From positions 1 through 35,366 of IMG/VR virus record IMGVR_UViG_3300021406_000027: DNA of 35,366 bases. One strand, given 5' to 3'. This DNA comes from a virus. A model generated the notes under the pieces. It had not been told where the DNA came from and made no database searches. It was given only the letters and a program-made list of their open reading frames with translations. The position numbers and the translations under genes are program-made. This document shows, one piece after another, positions 4,641 through 12,172 of this stretch (its first letter is position 1; each line of letters starts with the position of its first letter).

Positions 4641-4910
4641 ATGAAGATCGGTAAATTCCTTGACCACATGGACAAGGTCTATCATCACCATAATCACGGT
4701 CCATTCGGGTGGGTTTTCTGCGACCTGCTGGACTACTACTACGGGCAGTCGGCCAAGTCCTTGTTCAAGGAGCGGTGGGGCCGCGGCTTGGGCGGTCCCC
4801 CGCGTGCTGTGTTCCTACTCGGACCCATGGCGATGGTGAAGTTCGCCAACGGCAGGGTGAAGTGGGATTACAGCAAAGCTGTGCGCCGAACACCACCCCA
4901 GGAGTTGTGA
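4641..4910 (+). CDS. Hypothetical protein, 89 aa
   Basis: Starts MKIGKFLDHMDKVYHHHNHG; the histidine-rich stretch is followed by an aromatic segment (VFCDLLDYYYGQSAKSLF). ATG4641 is preferred over an in-frame TTG4581 lying inside the hairpin loop. Its stop overlaps the next start (GTGA). No family recognised; the histidines could bind metal. Confidence 0.55.
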   Translation: MKIGKFLDHMDKVYHHHNHGPFGWVFCDLLDYYYGQSAKSLFKERWGRGLGGPPRAVFLLGPMAMVKFANGRVKWDYSKAVRRTPPQEL

Positions 4911-5194
4911 GCGCCGAGGATTGCTGCGCCTGTTTAGGCTGCCCCGTCTGCGAACATGACTGCGGCCTACCCAACGAGGAAGGCGAAGCCAACCGGGCGC
5001 ATTACCGGGCCGTCATCGACGCGGTCGTCACCGGCTTGATCGATGACAAGCTGGTCCGGGTGTGCACATCATGCCAGGCGTTGTTCGACCCGAGGTTCGT
5101 GCCCGGTGCCGAAGTCTGCCATAGCTGCTTGACGGTAGACCCTGACTACGGCCACGAAGTGCCACCTAGGGCTATCCCACCCCACTTCGATTGA
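4907..5194 (+). CDS. Cysteine-rich zinc-knuckle protein, 95 aa
   Basis: GTG4907 in a GTGA overlap, preceded by AGGAG. The N-terminus has CCACLGCPVCEHDC; a second CxxC pair (CTSC, then CHSC about 20 residues later) forms a probable zinc ribbon around LFDPRFVPGAEV. Two metal sites are likely. Many phage proteins of this size bind nucleic acid or host proteins; the target is unknown. Confidence 0.65.
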   Translation: MSAEDCCACLGCPVCEHDCGLPNEEGEANRAHYRAVIDAVVTGLIDDKLVRVCTSCQALFDPRFVPGAEVCHSCLTVDPDYGHEVPPRAIPPHFD

Positions 5195-5281
5195 ACTACG
5201 AATCGTGCTCCCGCTGAGCCTGATTGGGTGAGGGCGACACGCGCTCCGACCAGTGATAACAATCATATAACGGTGGGGTGA

Positions 5282-5617
<336 letters not shown>

Positions 5618-5640
5618 TGCCAGTGCGCTAGCATGGTGGT

Positions 5641-5844
5641 GTGGTTTACACCGTTGCTGACGCGTTGAATAACGCGGTCGCCGCTATCTACGCTGGCGTG
5701 GGGCCGTCGCCTCCGCTGGTGGACATTCGGCGCGCTATGCGCCTGCTGGGGATACCGGAAGATGACCGCGCGCAAACTTGGGTGAATAACGGTTCGTCTT
5801 ACGATCCGGTGGACCAGGGCCAGGAAGTCCCGGGTGAGCACTGA
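5641..5844 (+). CDS. Hypothetical protein, 67 aa
   Basis: GTG5641 opens a 67-residue ORF: helix ADALNNAVAAIYAGVG, then PLVDIRRAMRLLGIPEDD. Its stop overlaps the next ATG (TGATG). No function recognised; codon-phase overlap with its neighbour supports a real gene. Confidence 0.55.
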   Translation: MVYTVADALNNAVAAIYAGVGPSPPLVDIRRAMRLLGIPEDDRAQTWVNNGSSYDPVDQGQEVPGEH

Positions 5845-5996
5845 TGCATCTAACTGAAGCGTTCGAACTATTAGATGCGTTGGGTGTGCCGCTAGAGAAG
5901 GCTAGCGGTGCGCTCCTGGATGCCCTGAAGGGCGGCAGGCTTGAGCTTGACGAGCACCGCAACCTGAGGGTAATCAAGCAGGATCTGATCCCGTGA
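5844..5996 (+). CDS. Small protein, 50 aa
   Basis: ATG5844 overlaps the preceding stop. The 50 residues form a likely helix-turn-helix-like arrangement: LTEAFELLDALGVPLEKAS, then GALLDALKGGRLELDEH and a basic end. Too short to assign; a small DNA-binding protein is one possibility. Confidence 0.5.
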   Translation: MHLTEAFELLDALGVPLEKASGALLDALKGGRLELDEHRNLRVIKQDLIP

Positions 5997-6058
5997 ACAT
6001 CATGACCTCGACTTCCCTGAGCCTGCGCGGCGATGGTGATGGCCGAACTGAGGATTGA
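5993..6058 (+). CDS. Possible 21-aa peptide
   Basis: GTG5993 sits in a GTGA overlap and the ORF ends at TGA6056, where the TTG of the next frame begins. It fills an otherwise empty gap, but a 21-codon ORF is weak evidence. Confidence 0.25.
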   Translation: MNIMTSTSLSLRGDGDGRTED

Positions 6059-6195
6059 CGGTGAGACGGCACGGTGATAACGGTAAGGCGACGTGGGCGA
6101 ACGAGCGCATCTGTGTTTGCGGTAAGTCGTATCGGACGATGCCTCCGTACACTAATCTGCCGTCGTTCGCGGAGCATGTAGCGAAGGAGGAAGGC

Positions 6196-6612
6196 ATGTC
6201 AGACGCTGCGGCGTGGGGCGATAAGCTGCCGAAGTATCCGGCGGTGGAGTGGTTGGATGAGCCGGAGGACCACGACTACGACGCGGCCCGCGAGTATTTG
6301 TCGTTGATAGATGACCCGGCTTCGGGGCGGGCGACTGATACGGTCACCCGGTTGCGGGCCGCTGACACGGCCAGCTACTTCGCGAAGGACATTCTGCGGG
6401 CTTCGCAGCTGCGGCTGCTTCCCGAGAGTAATCATCATGTGGATAAGGATCTCCGCAAGATCAAGAAAGGTGTCAAGCTGTCTCCGGTGTTGTTGGTTCG
6501 GGGTTTCTATTTGAAGAACGGGCCGCTGGTCATCGTGGATGGGTATCACCGGGTGTGCGCCGCCTATTATGTGGACGAGAACGCGCCTATCCGCTGCCGG
6601 ATCGTCACATGA
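6196..6612 (+). CDS. ParB/sulfiredoxin-like domain protein
   Basis: The C-terminal half carries a ParB-N-type pattern: SYFAKDILRASQLRLLP, a long gap, LSPVLLVRGFYL, then VIVDGYHRVCAAYYVDENAPIRC; the G-Y-H-R matches the ParB G-x-H-R signature. ParB-like domains bind or hydrolyse CTP/NTP, or cut DNA in some phage proteins. ATG6196 is chosen for the strong AAGGAGGAAGG site; the frame is open upstream to GTG6061 and TTG6055, encoding CVCGKSY, so a longer form is possible. 138 residues. Probably a phage regulator or nuclease rather than a partition protein, as no ParA is nearby. Confidence 0.7.
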   Translation: MSDAAAWGDKLPKYPAVEWLDEPEDHDYDAAREYLSLIDDPASGRATDTVTRLRAADTASYFAKDILRASQLRLLPESNHHVDKDLRKIKKGVKLSPVLLVRGFYLKNGPLVIVDGYHRVCAAYYVDENAPIRCRIVT

Positions 6613-6827
6613 GCACAGAAGTTCCGGCTTATGACCGTCCGCGCCGCTACCGGGGCCGTGGTCACCGGGCGCTTGCGGCTATTCACGACATCAGAGAGAT
6701 GCACTTTCAATACCGAGCGCCCGCGTTCGATGAATACGACACCTGCGCTTACTGCAACCAACTTGCTAGAGGTTACGTTCGCTGGCCCTGCGCCACGTAC
6801 CAAGCCATCGAAAAACACGGCCTTTGA
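6609..6827 (+). CDS. Small protein with CxxC, 72 aa
   Basis: ATG6609 overlaps the ParB-like stop (ATGA). N-terminus basic (YDRPRRYRGRGHRALAA); the C-terminal part has TCAYCNQLARGYVRWPC, a single zinc-knuckle-like cluster. Its stop overlaps the next TTG start. Function unknown. Confidence 0.6.
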   Translation: MSTEVPAYDRPRRYRGRGHRALAAIHDIREMHFQYRAPAFDEYDTCAYCNQLARGYVRWPCATYQAIEKHGL

Positions 6828-7255
6828 ACAACGCTGCTGACGATCCGTGGTTCGTGCCGACCACGGCGGTTCTGCTGGCCCGGTCCTGTATCGACTGCGG
6901 CAGGTTGCTGTCCGCGCACCACTTTTGGGGCGGCGAAGGGAAACGCCGGCAGGATTGTTTCAACTGTTCCCGTAAAAGGATGCAGCCCAAGCAGCTCGCG
7001 CAGCAGCGTGAGACGGCGAAAGACTGGTACGAATACTGTCAGGAGCTGACGAAGGCGGTCGCTGTCCGGGCGAGTAGCCGGTGGACGTTGGACGACGCGG
7101 TGGTGTTACGGGACACCAGTAAGTCGAACTTGGATGCGGCGTTGGAGTTGAGGCGCACGTATGCGTCGGTGTGCGCGCAGCGCCGCCGGCTGGGTGTGGC
7201 TGCTCGCCGCCCGGTTGAGGAGTGGCGGATAATCCTTCCAGAACACGCCGGATAA
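6824..7255 (+). CDS. Zinc-finger protein, 143 aa
   Basis: TTG6824 in a TTGA overlap. An N-terminal four-cysteine module (CIDCGRLL ... DCFNCSRKRM) is followed by a basic helical region (KQLAQQRETAKDWYEYCQEL) and a C-terminal Arg-rich helix. This resembles phage proteins that pair a treble-clef-type finger with a helical tail, but no HNH catalytic residues are visible. Likely nucleic-acid binding. Confidence 0.6.
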   Translation: MNNAADDPWFVPTTAVLLARSCIDCGRLLSAHHFWGGEGKRRQDCFNCSRKRMQPKQLAQQRETAKDWYEYCQELTKAVAVRASSRWTLDDAVVLRDTSKSNLDAALELRRTYASVCAQRRRLGVAARRPVEEWRIILPEHAG

Positions 7256-7312
7256 GGCTACGCCTGGGCAGCCCGGTGCCTTACAGTCGGGTGACACTAC
7301 GAAGGGCGCATC

Positions 7313-7510
7313 ATGGGTTTAATCCCGCAGGAACTGCTCAACAGACTTGGCCATATGGACACCGCTGTGACCACGATGGCCGCGATGGCCGACGATATGA
7401 AGGACATCAAAAATTTGCTGCAACAGCTGATCGACATCGAAACCGCCCGCGACGCGGTAACGGGCCGCATCAGGCCGCGGCCAGGGCAGCGTGAGAAACG
7501 CGCCGGCTGA
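7313..7510 (+). CDS. Hypothetical helical protein, 65 aa
   Basis: ATG7313 follows CGAAGGGCG. Mostly alpha-helical: PQELLNRLGHMDTAVTTMAA and MKDIKNLLQQLIDIETARD suggest a short coiled coil, with a basic tail. Ends in a TGATG overlap with the next gene. Confidence 0.6.
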   Translation: MGLIPQELLNRLGHMDTAVTTMAAMADDMKDIKNLLQQLIDIETARDAVTGRIRPRPGQREKRAG

Positions 7511-7776
7511 TGGCCGACGAACACCTGTTGTTTGAAACCGACAACGGTGTCCGGATCTACTACAAACCGGGCACCACCCAGCTACGCATGTCGGTACCCA
7601 ACCCGGTCACCGACCTGGTCGCCCAAGACTTGTACGCGGTTAAGGAGCGGTTGAAGCAGTTGGCCGATTTCAGTCCGGAAGCCGAAGAGTCTTACGAGGA
7701 CATGGTCGGCAAACTTTGGTGGAGGAAGAATGTATCAGGGCAATATGACGGATTGGATCCCGCCGCGGATGAATGA
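7510..7776 (+). CDS. Hypothetical protein, 88 aa
   Basis: ATG7510 overlaps the preceding stop. Likely beta hairpins at the N-terminus (LLFETDNGVRIYYKPGT) then a helix (YAVKERLKQLADF) and an acidic end. It overlaps the next gene by 47 bases, unusual here, so the exact end or the next start may differ. Confidence 0.55.
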   Translation: MADEHLLFETDNGVRIYYKPGTTQLRMSVPNPVTDLVAQDLYAVKERLKQLADFSPEAEESYEDMVGKLWWRKNVSGQYDGLDPAADE

Positions 7777-8260
7777 CAGCGTTTATCCGCTCACCGAGCA
7801 GGAGCTGGCCGCCGCGGAGAACGCACTCGATGAAGCTATCACCGGGTCCGCGTCTTTGACATCATGTGTGCACGCGGCGCTAGGCGCTATACACCGGCTA
7901 AGAGACAATGCTGGCACAGACATAATTAATCACCCCCCGCACTACAACAATCATCCTAGCGGCGTGGAAACCTTAGAGGTGACCAGGCTGTGTGGCTTCA
8001 GCATGGGTAACGCGATTAAGTATTGCTGGAGATATGCGGATAAGAACGGTGTTGAGGACCTGAAGAAGGCCCGCTTTTATCTGAAGGATTTGTTGGCCAC
8101 CGGTCAGGCTTCCCGCCCACCGTTCAAGGCTAACGAGCTGTTGCGACAGGTGGTCGCCGCCGATCATGATCTGCTGCGTATCGAGCTGCTGGGGCGTATC
8201 CGTTACGGCCAGATCGCTGAGGCCATCGCACTGATCTCACGGGAGGTTGGCGATGAGTGA
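7730..8260 (+). CDS. DUF3310 (SaV-like) family protein
   Basis: The core INHPPHYNNHPSGVETLEV, then GNAIKYCWRYADKNGVEDLKKA and RFYLKDLL is the signature of DUF3310 proteins of phages and prophages, thought to be linked to nucleotide kinases or replication but without settled biochemistry. ATG7730 has an excellent GGTGGAGGAAG site; ATG7745 is an alternative. The C-terminal 50 residues form extra helices outside the domain. Confidence 0.8.
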   Translation: MYQGNMTDWIPPRMNDSVYPLTEQELAAAENALDEAITGSASLTSCVHAALGAIHRLRDNAGTDIINHPPHYNNHPSGVETLEVTRLCGFSMGNAIKYCWRYADKNGVEDLKKARFYLKDLLATGQASRPPFKANELLRQVVAADHDLLRIELLGRIRYGQIAEAIALISREVGDE

Positions 8261-8387
8261 CCGCATCCCGCACACCTTCTCCGAAGGCGGTGTGGACCAC
8301 ATCAGTTTCTATGACCGGCATTCGGGTGTGGTTTTCACCCACGAGATTCTGCCGGCGGCTGATGATCTGGATATGATAGGAGAATGA
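8253..8387 (+). CDS. Small protein, 44 aa
   Basis: ATG8253 overlaps the end of the DUF3310 gene and has GGGAGG upstream. The 44 residues (HTFSEGGVDHISFYDRHSG, then VVFTHEILP) look like a small beta sheet. No family recognised. Confidence 0.55.
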   Translation: MSDRIPHTFSEGGVDHISFYDRHSGVVFTHEILPAADDLDMIGE

Positions 8388-8389
8388 TG

Positions 8390-8551
8390 ATGGATAACCT
8401 TGTGACTGTGACGTTGTCGAACGCCCGTGGTCAGGTGAAGCTGAACCCGACGACGATCCATAGTATTCGCCCGCGGACCACAGGCAGCGGCTCTGTGATC
8501 GTCTGCATCGGCGGAGCTGTTTACTGTGTCGAGGAATCCCTGGTCGGGTGA
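8390..8551 (+). CDS. Small protein, 53 aa
   Basis: Three consecutive ATGs (8384, 8387, 8390) share the frame; AGGAG at 8378-8382 is best spaced for ATG8390. Beta-rich sequence (LVTVTLSNARGQVKLNP, then GSVIVCIGGAVYCVEE). Ends in a GTGA overlap with the next ORF. Confidence 0.55.
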   Translation: MDNLVTVTLSNARGQVKLNPTTIHSIRPRTTGSGSVIVCIGGAVYCVEESLVG

Positions 8552-8679
8552 CGCTGACGGCTACCGGGGTAGCGCTGCAACATTACGTGTGGCCCATGCG
8601 GCACGCGAGGGGGTTTTGGTTTCACACCAAACAACGCACCCGGCGGTGCGACCTCCAAGCCACGACGCTCCACATATAG
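8548..8679 (+). CDS. Small basic protein, 43 aa
   Basis: GTG8548 in a GTGA overlap, ending in TAG. Arg/His-rich and aromatic (YVWPMRHARGFWFHTKQRTR). Supported mainly by operon phasing. Confidence 0.4.
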   Translation: MTLTATGVALQHYVWPMRHARGFWFHTKQRTRRCDLQATTLHI

Positions 8680-8688
8680 GAATCAGGA

Positions 8689-8988
8689 ATGAATAACGGA
8701 GATTACAGCGAACTCGACATCCAGGCGTCCAGATACTGCCTGGATCAGGCCACAAAGTTGGACGAGTCCCGAAACAAGGGTGTCGTCGTGAAGACGCTTG
8801 AAGAATTGTTGGCTGATGCCGATCTGATTTGGCAGTGGATGGCCGGCCAGTATCAGCCGCCGTCTCCGTCGTCTGGAAGCGTTAACGGTAACGGTTCGTT
8901 GGCTGCCGCGACGGCGAAAGGCCGGTCCGTCGGCTACCAGGCGTGGCACGCCGGTTCGGTTCCCGGCGTGGACGCTGAGGAACGCTGA
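8689..8988 (+). CDS. Hypothetical protein, 99 aa
   Basis: ATG8689 has AGGAATCAGGA upstream. N-terminal helices (LDIQASRYCLDQATKL; TLEELLADADLIWQWMAGQY) are followed by a Pro/Ser/Gly-rich linker and a polar tail. Unknown function. Confidence 0.6.
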   Translation: MNNGDYSELDIQASRYCLDQATKLDESRNKGVVVKTLEELLADADLIWQWMAGQYQPPSPSSGSVNGNGSLAAATAKGRSVGYQAWHAGSVPGVDAEER

Positions 8989-8993
8989 GGAGT

Positions 8994-9356
8994 ATGTTTC
9001 GGCGCAGAACGCCTCGTAGACCAGTCCAAGATGTTGTGAATTGGGGGCTGGCCGATCGGGGCGGCGTGTTTGTGCTCTACTTGCCGGATGGCAGCGAAGT
9101 GTGGATCAGGCGCAAGTATGGGCGCGTGCTGGTCCGCGCGTTGGCCGACTTCGTAAGTCCGCGCAACCAGGTGTTTTTCACGCTGTGCAAGCACTGCAAT
9201 CGGGCTATCACCTTGAACCCTGCGGACTTCAAAGGGTTCGAACCGGACTGGAATGGTCGCCGCTACTGGGGCCACATGATGCCGCCCGGCGATGAGCACC
9301 TGCCTTCGCCGAAGTCTCCGCTGCGGTGGTACCCGCCGTGGAGCGTTAGTCGCTGA
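8994..9356 (+). CDS. Hypothetical protein with CKHC, 120 aa
   Basis: GAGGAG immediately before ATG8994. Basic N-terminus (MFRRRTPRRP), a beta hairpin (GGVFVLYLPDGSEVWIRR), then TLCKHCNRAITL, a possible half zinc site. Convergent with the minus-strand glycosyltransferase, overlapping by 11 bases. Confidence 0.6.
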   Translation: MFRRRTPRRPVQDVVNWGLADRGGVFVLYLPDGSEVWIRRKYGRVLVRALADFVSPRNQVFFTLCKHCNRAITLNPADFKGFEPDWNGRRYWGHMMPPGDEHLPSPKSPLRWYPPWSVSR

Positions 9357-10353
9357 TAGCGAGTGCCCGGGTCTGCTGGAACACGCTGTTCATCCGCAGG
9401 ACGAACACGTTAACTGCGGTGTCGGTTGGGTTGGTGCCCAGTTTTTCGGCGGCGTGATCGGTTTCGCGGACCAACTCTTCTGCTTTGGCCCGGTCGGCGT
9501 CCGACAGGTTGGGGCGCTCCAAAATCTTCCCCAGAATCCCGTAGCTGCTGGCGAGGATCATGTTCGGGGTTGGTGTGTTCGCGGCGTAGGTGTCGTATCC
9601 GAGGCGTTTCGTGTTCCCGGCGATCAGTTCGAACGGGTACGAAATGTTGGTCAGCAGCCGTTGCAGATACTGCATGGAACCTTCCCACGTGACGTTGCGC
9701 CACCGCTCAGGGGCGTGCCACGGCCCTAGGAAACCGTTCGGCTGGTGGATCACCTCAGTTTTGATGAACGGGAATTTGACGTATTCCACCAGGATGTCCC
9801 AGTAGGCGACGGTCGGGTCGTCGTCCGTCCCGTCGGACCACGGCGCTGCCGGTGACTGCTGGATAGCGGCGTGGGCTTTCTCCGCGGACAGGTACGGTTC
9901 GACATGCAGCCCAACCACCAGGGCGTTCCCGATGATGTTTCCTTCGTCGTTGACGTTGAGGAACGACAGTGTGCGCTCGTTAAGTTCGACAGCCACGAAG
10001 AAGCTGGTGTTCTCGGCGGCGGTGTACACGTCGGCACCGGTGAACGAATCCCACATCTGCGTCAGCGGATACAGCGGCCCGTACACACTGTCGTCGGCGA
10101 ACACGACCCGGTCGTAGTCGTCCAGCCAGCCGTTTTGCACGGCGAGCCACCAACCGTGGTGCCACGCATCACCTTTGTGGCAGTACACGCCTTTGCAGAG
10201 CGGCCAAATGTTGGCTGCGGCTTCGGGATTCAGCTGGCCGCTTGACACAAAGACGATGTCCCCAAGCTCCCGTAGCTGTTCCAGGTAGTACTGGATTCGC
10301 CGGTCGACGGTGTCGAACACGTCGTTGTGGGCGAAAAAGATCAGTGTGCGCAT
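9346..10353 (-). CDS. Glycosyltransferase, rhamnan-synthesis (RgpF)-like
   Basis: 335 residues. The N-terminus (TLIFFAHNDVFDTVDRRIQY, then LGDIVFVSSG) and the central YDRVVFADDSVYGPLYPL match RgpF-like sugar transferases; the D-D-S is a likely nucleotide-sugar site. Later segments include NAFVVG-type strands and a C-terminal helical part. No signal or membrane segment, so cytoplasmic. It overlaps the upstream glycosyltransferase (ATGA), and both follow the minus tRNA block. Likely to add sugars to phage virion proteins or host envelope glycans; the acceptor is unknown. Confidence 0.75.
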   Translation of the reverse strand: MRTLIFFAHNDVFDTVDRRIQYYLEQLRELGDIVFVSSGQLNPEAAANIWPLCKGVYCHKGDAWHHGWWLAVQNGWLDDYDRVVFADDSVYGPLYPLTQMWDSFTGADVYTAAENTSFFVAVELNERTLSFLNVNDEGNIIGNALVVGLHVEPYLSAEKAHAAIQQSPAAPWSDGTDDDPTVAYWDILVEYVKFPFIKTEVIHQPNGFLGPWHAPERWRNVTWEGSMQYLQRLLTNISYPFELIAGNTKRLGYDTYAANTPTPNMILASSYGILGKILERPNLSDADRAKAEELVRETDHAAEKLGTNPTDTAVNVFVLRMNSVFQQTRALAISD

Positions 10354-11339
10354 CAAACCTCCCGCGGGAAAAGGGCCGCGATGTCGTCAATGAATCCTGC
10401 GGATTCGAGGGCGATCACCACCCGGTAGTAATTGAACCATTTCTGATGTTTGTCGAAGTCGCCTAGCAGGGCCATGACGAGGTCGGCTGCGGCGTCCTCG
10501 AAGCCGGGCTTCGTGTCATCTATCTTGAACATGTCGGGGATCGGCACATCAACCATGTTGCCGGCGCTTCCGCGGCGGTTAACAACAACACGCGCCCCGC
10601 ACACCGCGGCTTCTCGCGGCAACCTGTCCTTACCGGGGTGCGGACCGAAGTCGATGTACACCTTCGCCTGTTCAAGTAGCTCCTTCACCTGGTGCGGCCA
10701 CATCCGTGTCACCGCGGCCACTTCCGGCGCGTTATCGCGCTGGGCCAGCACATCAAGTATCAGCTGGGTCCGGGGCATCCCCTTCGCCGGGTTGTAGACA
10801 ACCAGATCCCGGCGCTCCCGGGGCACCTGAACAACACTAAGATTATCCAGATAGATGTTCGAAAGCCGATCAGATAGCCGATGCGCCGGCCCCAACCCCT
10901 CAGCCTCCAGGAACTCGCGCGCATATTCGCTCTGATATAAATGCTTGTCCACGCACCTACGCAGAACATTCAGATCATCCTCGAAATCCGACCCCCGAAG
11001 CTCCGCGGCCCGAAAGAAGCCATCAACGCTGAGCCACCAGAAAAAAGTTTCCGTCCCAGGAAACCTGTCAACCGCCTGAACCGCGGCCTCCGGGAAGATC
11101 ACCACCGAACCAGGTTCCACATCCTCCGCGGTCGCCGACCGGACATGGTATTTCTGGTAACACAGCGGCACCTCCCACCGCTGACCAGGCAACCGATCCG
11201 GCCACGTGAACGGCAAATACAGCATGAACGCCCGCTCACCCGCCCGGTTCAACACATCACCCAACTGGTGACAAAGCTCCGGGCCGCCGCTAACACAATT
11301 AGACGGCGCAACGATGAAGATCTTCCGCACAACGGCCAT
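10353..11339 (-). CDS. Glycosyltransferase (GT-B/GT4-like)
   Basis: 328 residues from ATG11339. The start KIFIVAPSNCVSGGPELCHQ matches GT-B enzymes with a glycine-rich acceptor loop; VVYNPAKGMPRTQLIL and YIDFGPHPGKDRLPREAAVC match the C-terminal donor half (the P-G-K-D-R-x-P-R-E-A signature). The start codon lies five bases after the encoded CCA of tRNA-Leu(TAA), so tRNA processing would give an almost leaderless mRNA. Probably works with the 9346 enzyme on one glycan. Confidence 0.8.
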   Translation of the reverse strand: MAVVRKIFIVAPSNCVSGGPELCHQLGDVLNRAGERAFMLYLPFTWPDRLPGQRWEVPLCYQKYHVRSATAEDVEPGSVVIFPEAAVQAVDRFPGTETFFWWLSVDGFFRAAELRGSDFEDDLNVLRRCVDKHLYQSEYAREFLEAEGLGPAHRLSDRLSNIYLDNLSVVQVPRERRDLVVYNPAKGMPRTQLILDVLAQRDNAPEVAAVTRMWPHQVKELLEQAKVYIDFGPHPGKDRLPREAAVCGARVVVNRRGSAGNMVDVPIPDMFKIDDTKPGFEDAAADLVMALLGDFDKHQKWFNYYRVVIALESAGFIDDIAALFPREV

Positions 11340-11347
11340 CCTAGTGG

Positions 11348-11428
11348 TACCCGTGGTGGGATTCGAACCCACATGGCTGTTGCCGACCGGACTTAAATCG
11401 GTTGCGTATGCCGTTCCGCCACACGGGC
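11348..11428 (-). tRNA. tRNA-Leu(TAA)
   Basis: Acceptor GCCCGTG (11428-11422) pairs with CACGGGT; discriminator A11348, encoded CCA at 11347-11345. The anticodon loop TTTAAGT gives TAA. A long variable arm (about CGGCAACAGCCATG) makes it a normal class II Leu tRNA. T loop TTCGAAT. Last tRNA of the minus cluster. Confidence 0.88.
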
Positions 11429-11442
11429 GTATCATGAACTTA

Positions 11443-11491
11443 GGGAACGGCCATTAAGATGGCGACACCCCAGGGCTGGACCGCCGTTCCC
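11443..11491 (-). other. 49-base stem element between tRNAs
   Basis: GGGAACGG (11443-11450) pairs with CCGTTCCC (11484-11491), and CCAT/ATGG forms a small inner hairpin. It occupies a tRNA-sized slot between tRNA-Leu(TAA) and tRNA-Leu(CAA) but has no T loop or readable anticodon arm. Similar in size and setting to the element at 301-350. Decayed tRNA or processing spacer. Confidence 0.35.
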
Positions 11492-11498
11492 GCTAACG

Positions 11499-11572
11499 TA
11501 CCCGGCGGGAGATTCGAACTCCCAACCACCACCTTTTGAGGATGGTCGCTCTGCCTGTTGGCGCACCCGGGC
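11499..11572 (-). tRNA. tRNA with CAA anticodon (Leu), short variable loop
   Basis: Acceptor 11572-11566 pairs with 11506-11500 (six pairs, G-G at 7:66). The anticodon stem CCATC/GGTGG encloses CTCAAAA, anticodon CAA. The variable loop is only 5 bases (TGGTT), unlike normal bacterial Leu tRNAs. Discriminator A, as LeuRS needs. T arm GGGAG-TTCGAAT-CTCCC. Confidence 0.8.
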
Positions 11573-11573
11573 G

Positions 11574-11647
11574 TACTCCGAGCGAGAGTCGAACTCGCAG
11601 ACACCAGCACCTCGAGCTGACGGCTTTGCCTGTTTGCCTATCGGAGC
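11574..11647 (-). tRNA. tRNA with GAG anticodon (Leu), short variable loop, C33
   Basis: Acceptor GCTCCGA pairs with TCGGAGT. The anticodon stem TCAGC/GCTGG encloses TCGAGGT; this gives anticodon GAG but a C at position 33, where U is nearly universal. Short variable loop, discriminator A, T arm GCGAG-TTCGACT-CTCGC. Confidence 0.75.
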
Positions 11648-11648
11648 G

Positions 11649-11724
11649 TACCTCGCCCGAGAGTCGAACTCGGAAACATCAGAATCTGAATCTGACGGCT
11701 TTGCCATGGTTTGCCTAGCGAGGC
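11649..11724 (-). tRNA. tRNA with CAG anticodon (Leu), short variable loop
   Basis: Acceptor GCCTCGC pairs with GCGAGGT. The anticodon stem TCAGA/TCTGA encloses TTCAGAT, anticodon CAG. Variable loop TGTTT (5 bases). The D arm (GGC/GCC) closely resembles that of the GAG tRNA next to it, so the two probably share an origin. Discriminator A. Confidence 0.82.
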
Positions 11725-11730
11725 TTGTTG

Positions 11731-11814
11731 CGGAAGGTAGAGGTGTCGATCCCCCGGGATGATTACCGCTTGGATGCTTTCAAGGCAACCTGGCTGGCCG
11801 CAGCCGTACCTTCC
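11731..11814 (-). tRNA. tRNA-Ser(TGA)
   Basis: Acceptor GGAAGGT (11814-11808) pairs perfectly with ACCTTCC (11738-11732); discriminator G11731. The anticodon loop CTTGAAA gives TGA, with one T-T mismatch in the stem. Long class II variable arm. The T loop begins ATCGA, with A in place of the universal T54. Confidence 0.78.
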
Positions 11815-11818
11815 ATCG

Positions 11819-11905
11819 CGGAAGGTGGAGGTCTTGATCCCCATCACACTTTCGTGGACGCTGGCATTAGCAGTACCGCCCGAACACCCGATCGGTTCAC
11901 CTTCC
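11819..11905 (-). tRNA. tRNA-Ser(GCT)
   Basis: The acceptor strands GGAAGGT/ACCTTCC are identical to those of tRNA-Ser(TGA). The anticodon loop CTGCTAA gives GCT, closed by GGTA/TGCC. Long variable arm, discriminator G11819. The T loop begins ATCAA, again A at position 54. First gene of the minus tRNA block. Confidence 0.75.
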
Positions 11906-11971
11906 CTGACTATGTAAGTCGGGAGGTACTCGATCGTAAGAATAGGTGCAATCGTTGGGCGGTCATGCCTA

Positions 11972-11977
11972 TATGAT
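11972..11977 (+). promoter_or_regulatory. Leaderless-type -10 (TATGAT)
   Basis: TATGAT ends six bases before GTG11984 with no ribosome site between. The gap 11906-11983 otherwise holds only a GACT/AGTC hairpin (11908-11920). No convincing -35. Confidence 0.5.
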
Positions 11978-11983
11978 ACGGCA

Positions 11984-12172
11984 GTGACGTACCCGAACAC
12001 AACTACTGTCTATCTGTCGTCTTCGTCTACTATCGTGACGGTTCCGTCTGGCATCGGTACGTTTTACTTGGCTAGCAGCGGGACCGGTGTCGCCATGGTG
12101 TATCTGCTGAGTCAGGGGCATTCGGTTATGCCGGGCGGTGTGTTGACAGCTACAGTTACGGGATTCCAATGA
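11984..12172 (+). CDS. Small beta-rich protein, 62 aa
   Basis: GTG11984, apparently leaderless. The sequence is Thr/Ser/Val-rich (TTVYLSSSSTIVTVPSG, then IGTFYLASSGTGVAMVYLL), like a fragment of a beta-sandwich or virion decoration protein. Its stop overlaps the next ATG (ATGA). Confidence 0.55.
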   Translation: MTYPNTTTVYLSSSSTIVTVPSGIGTFYLASSGTGVAMVYLLSQGHSVMPGGVLTATVTGFQ

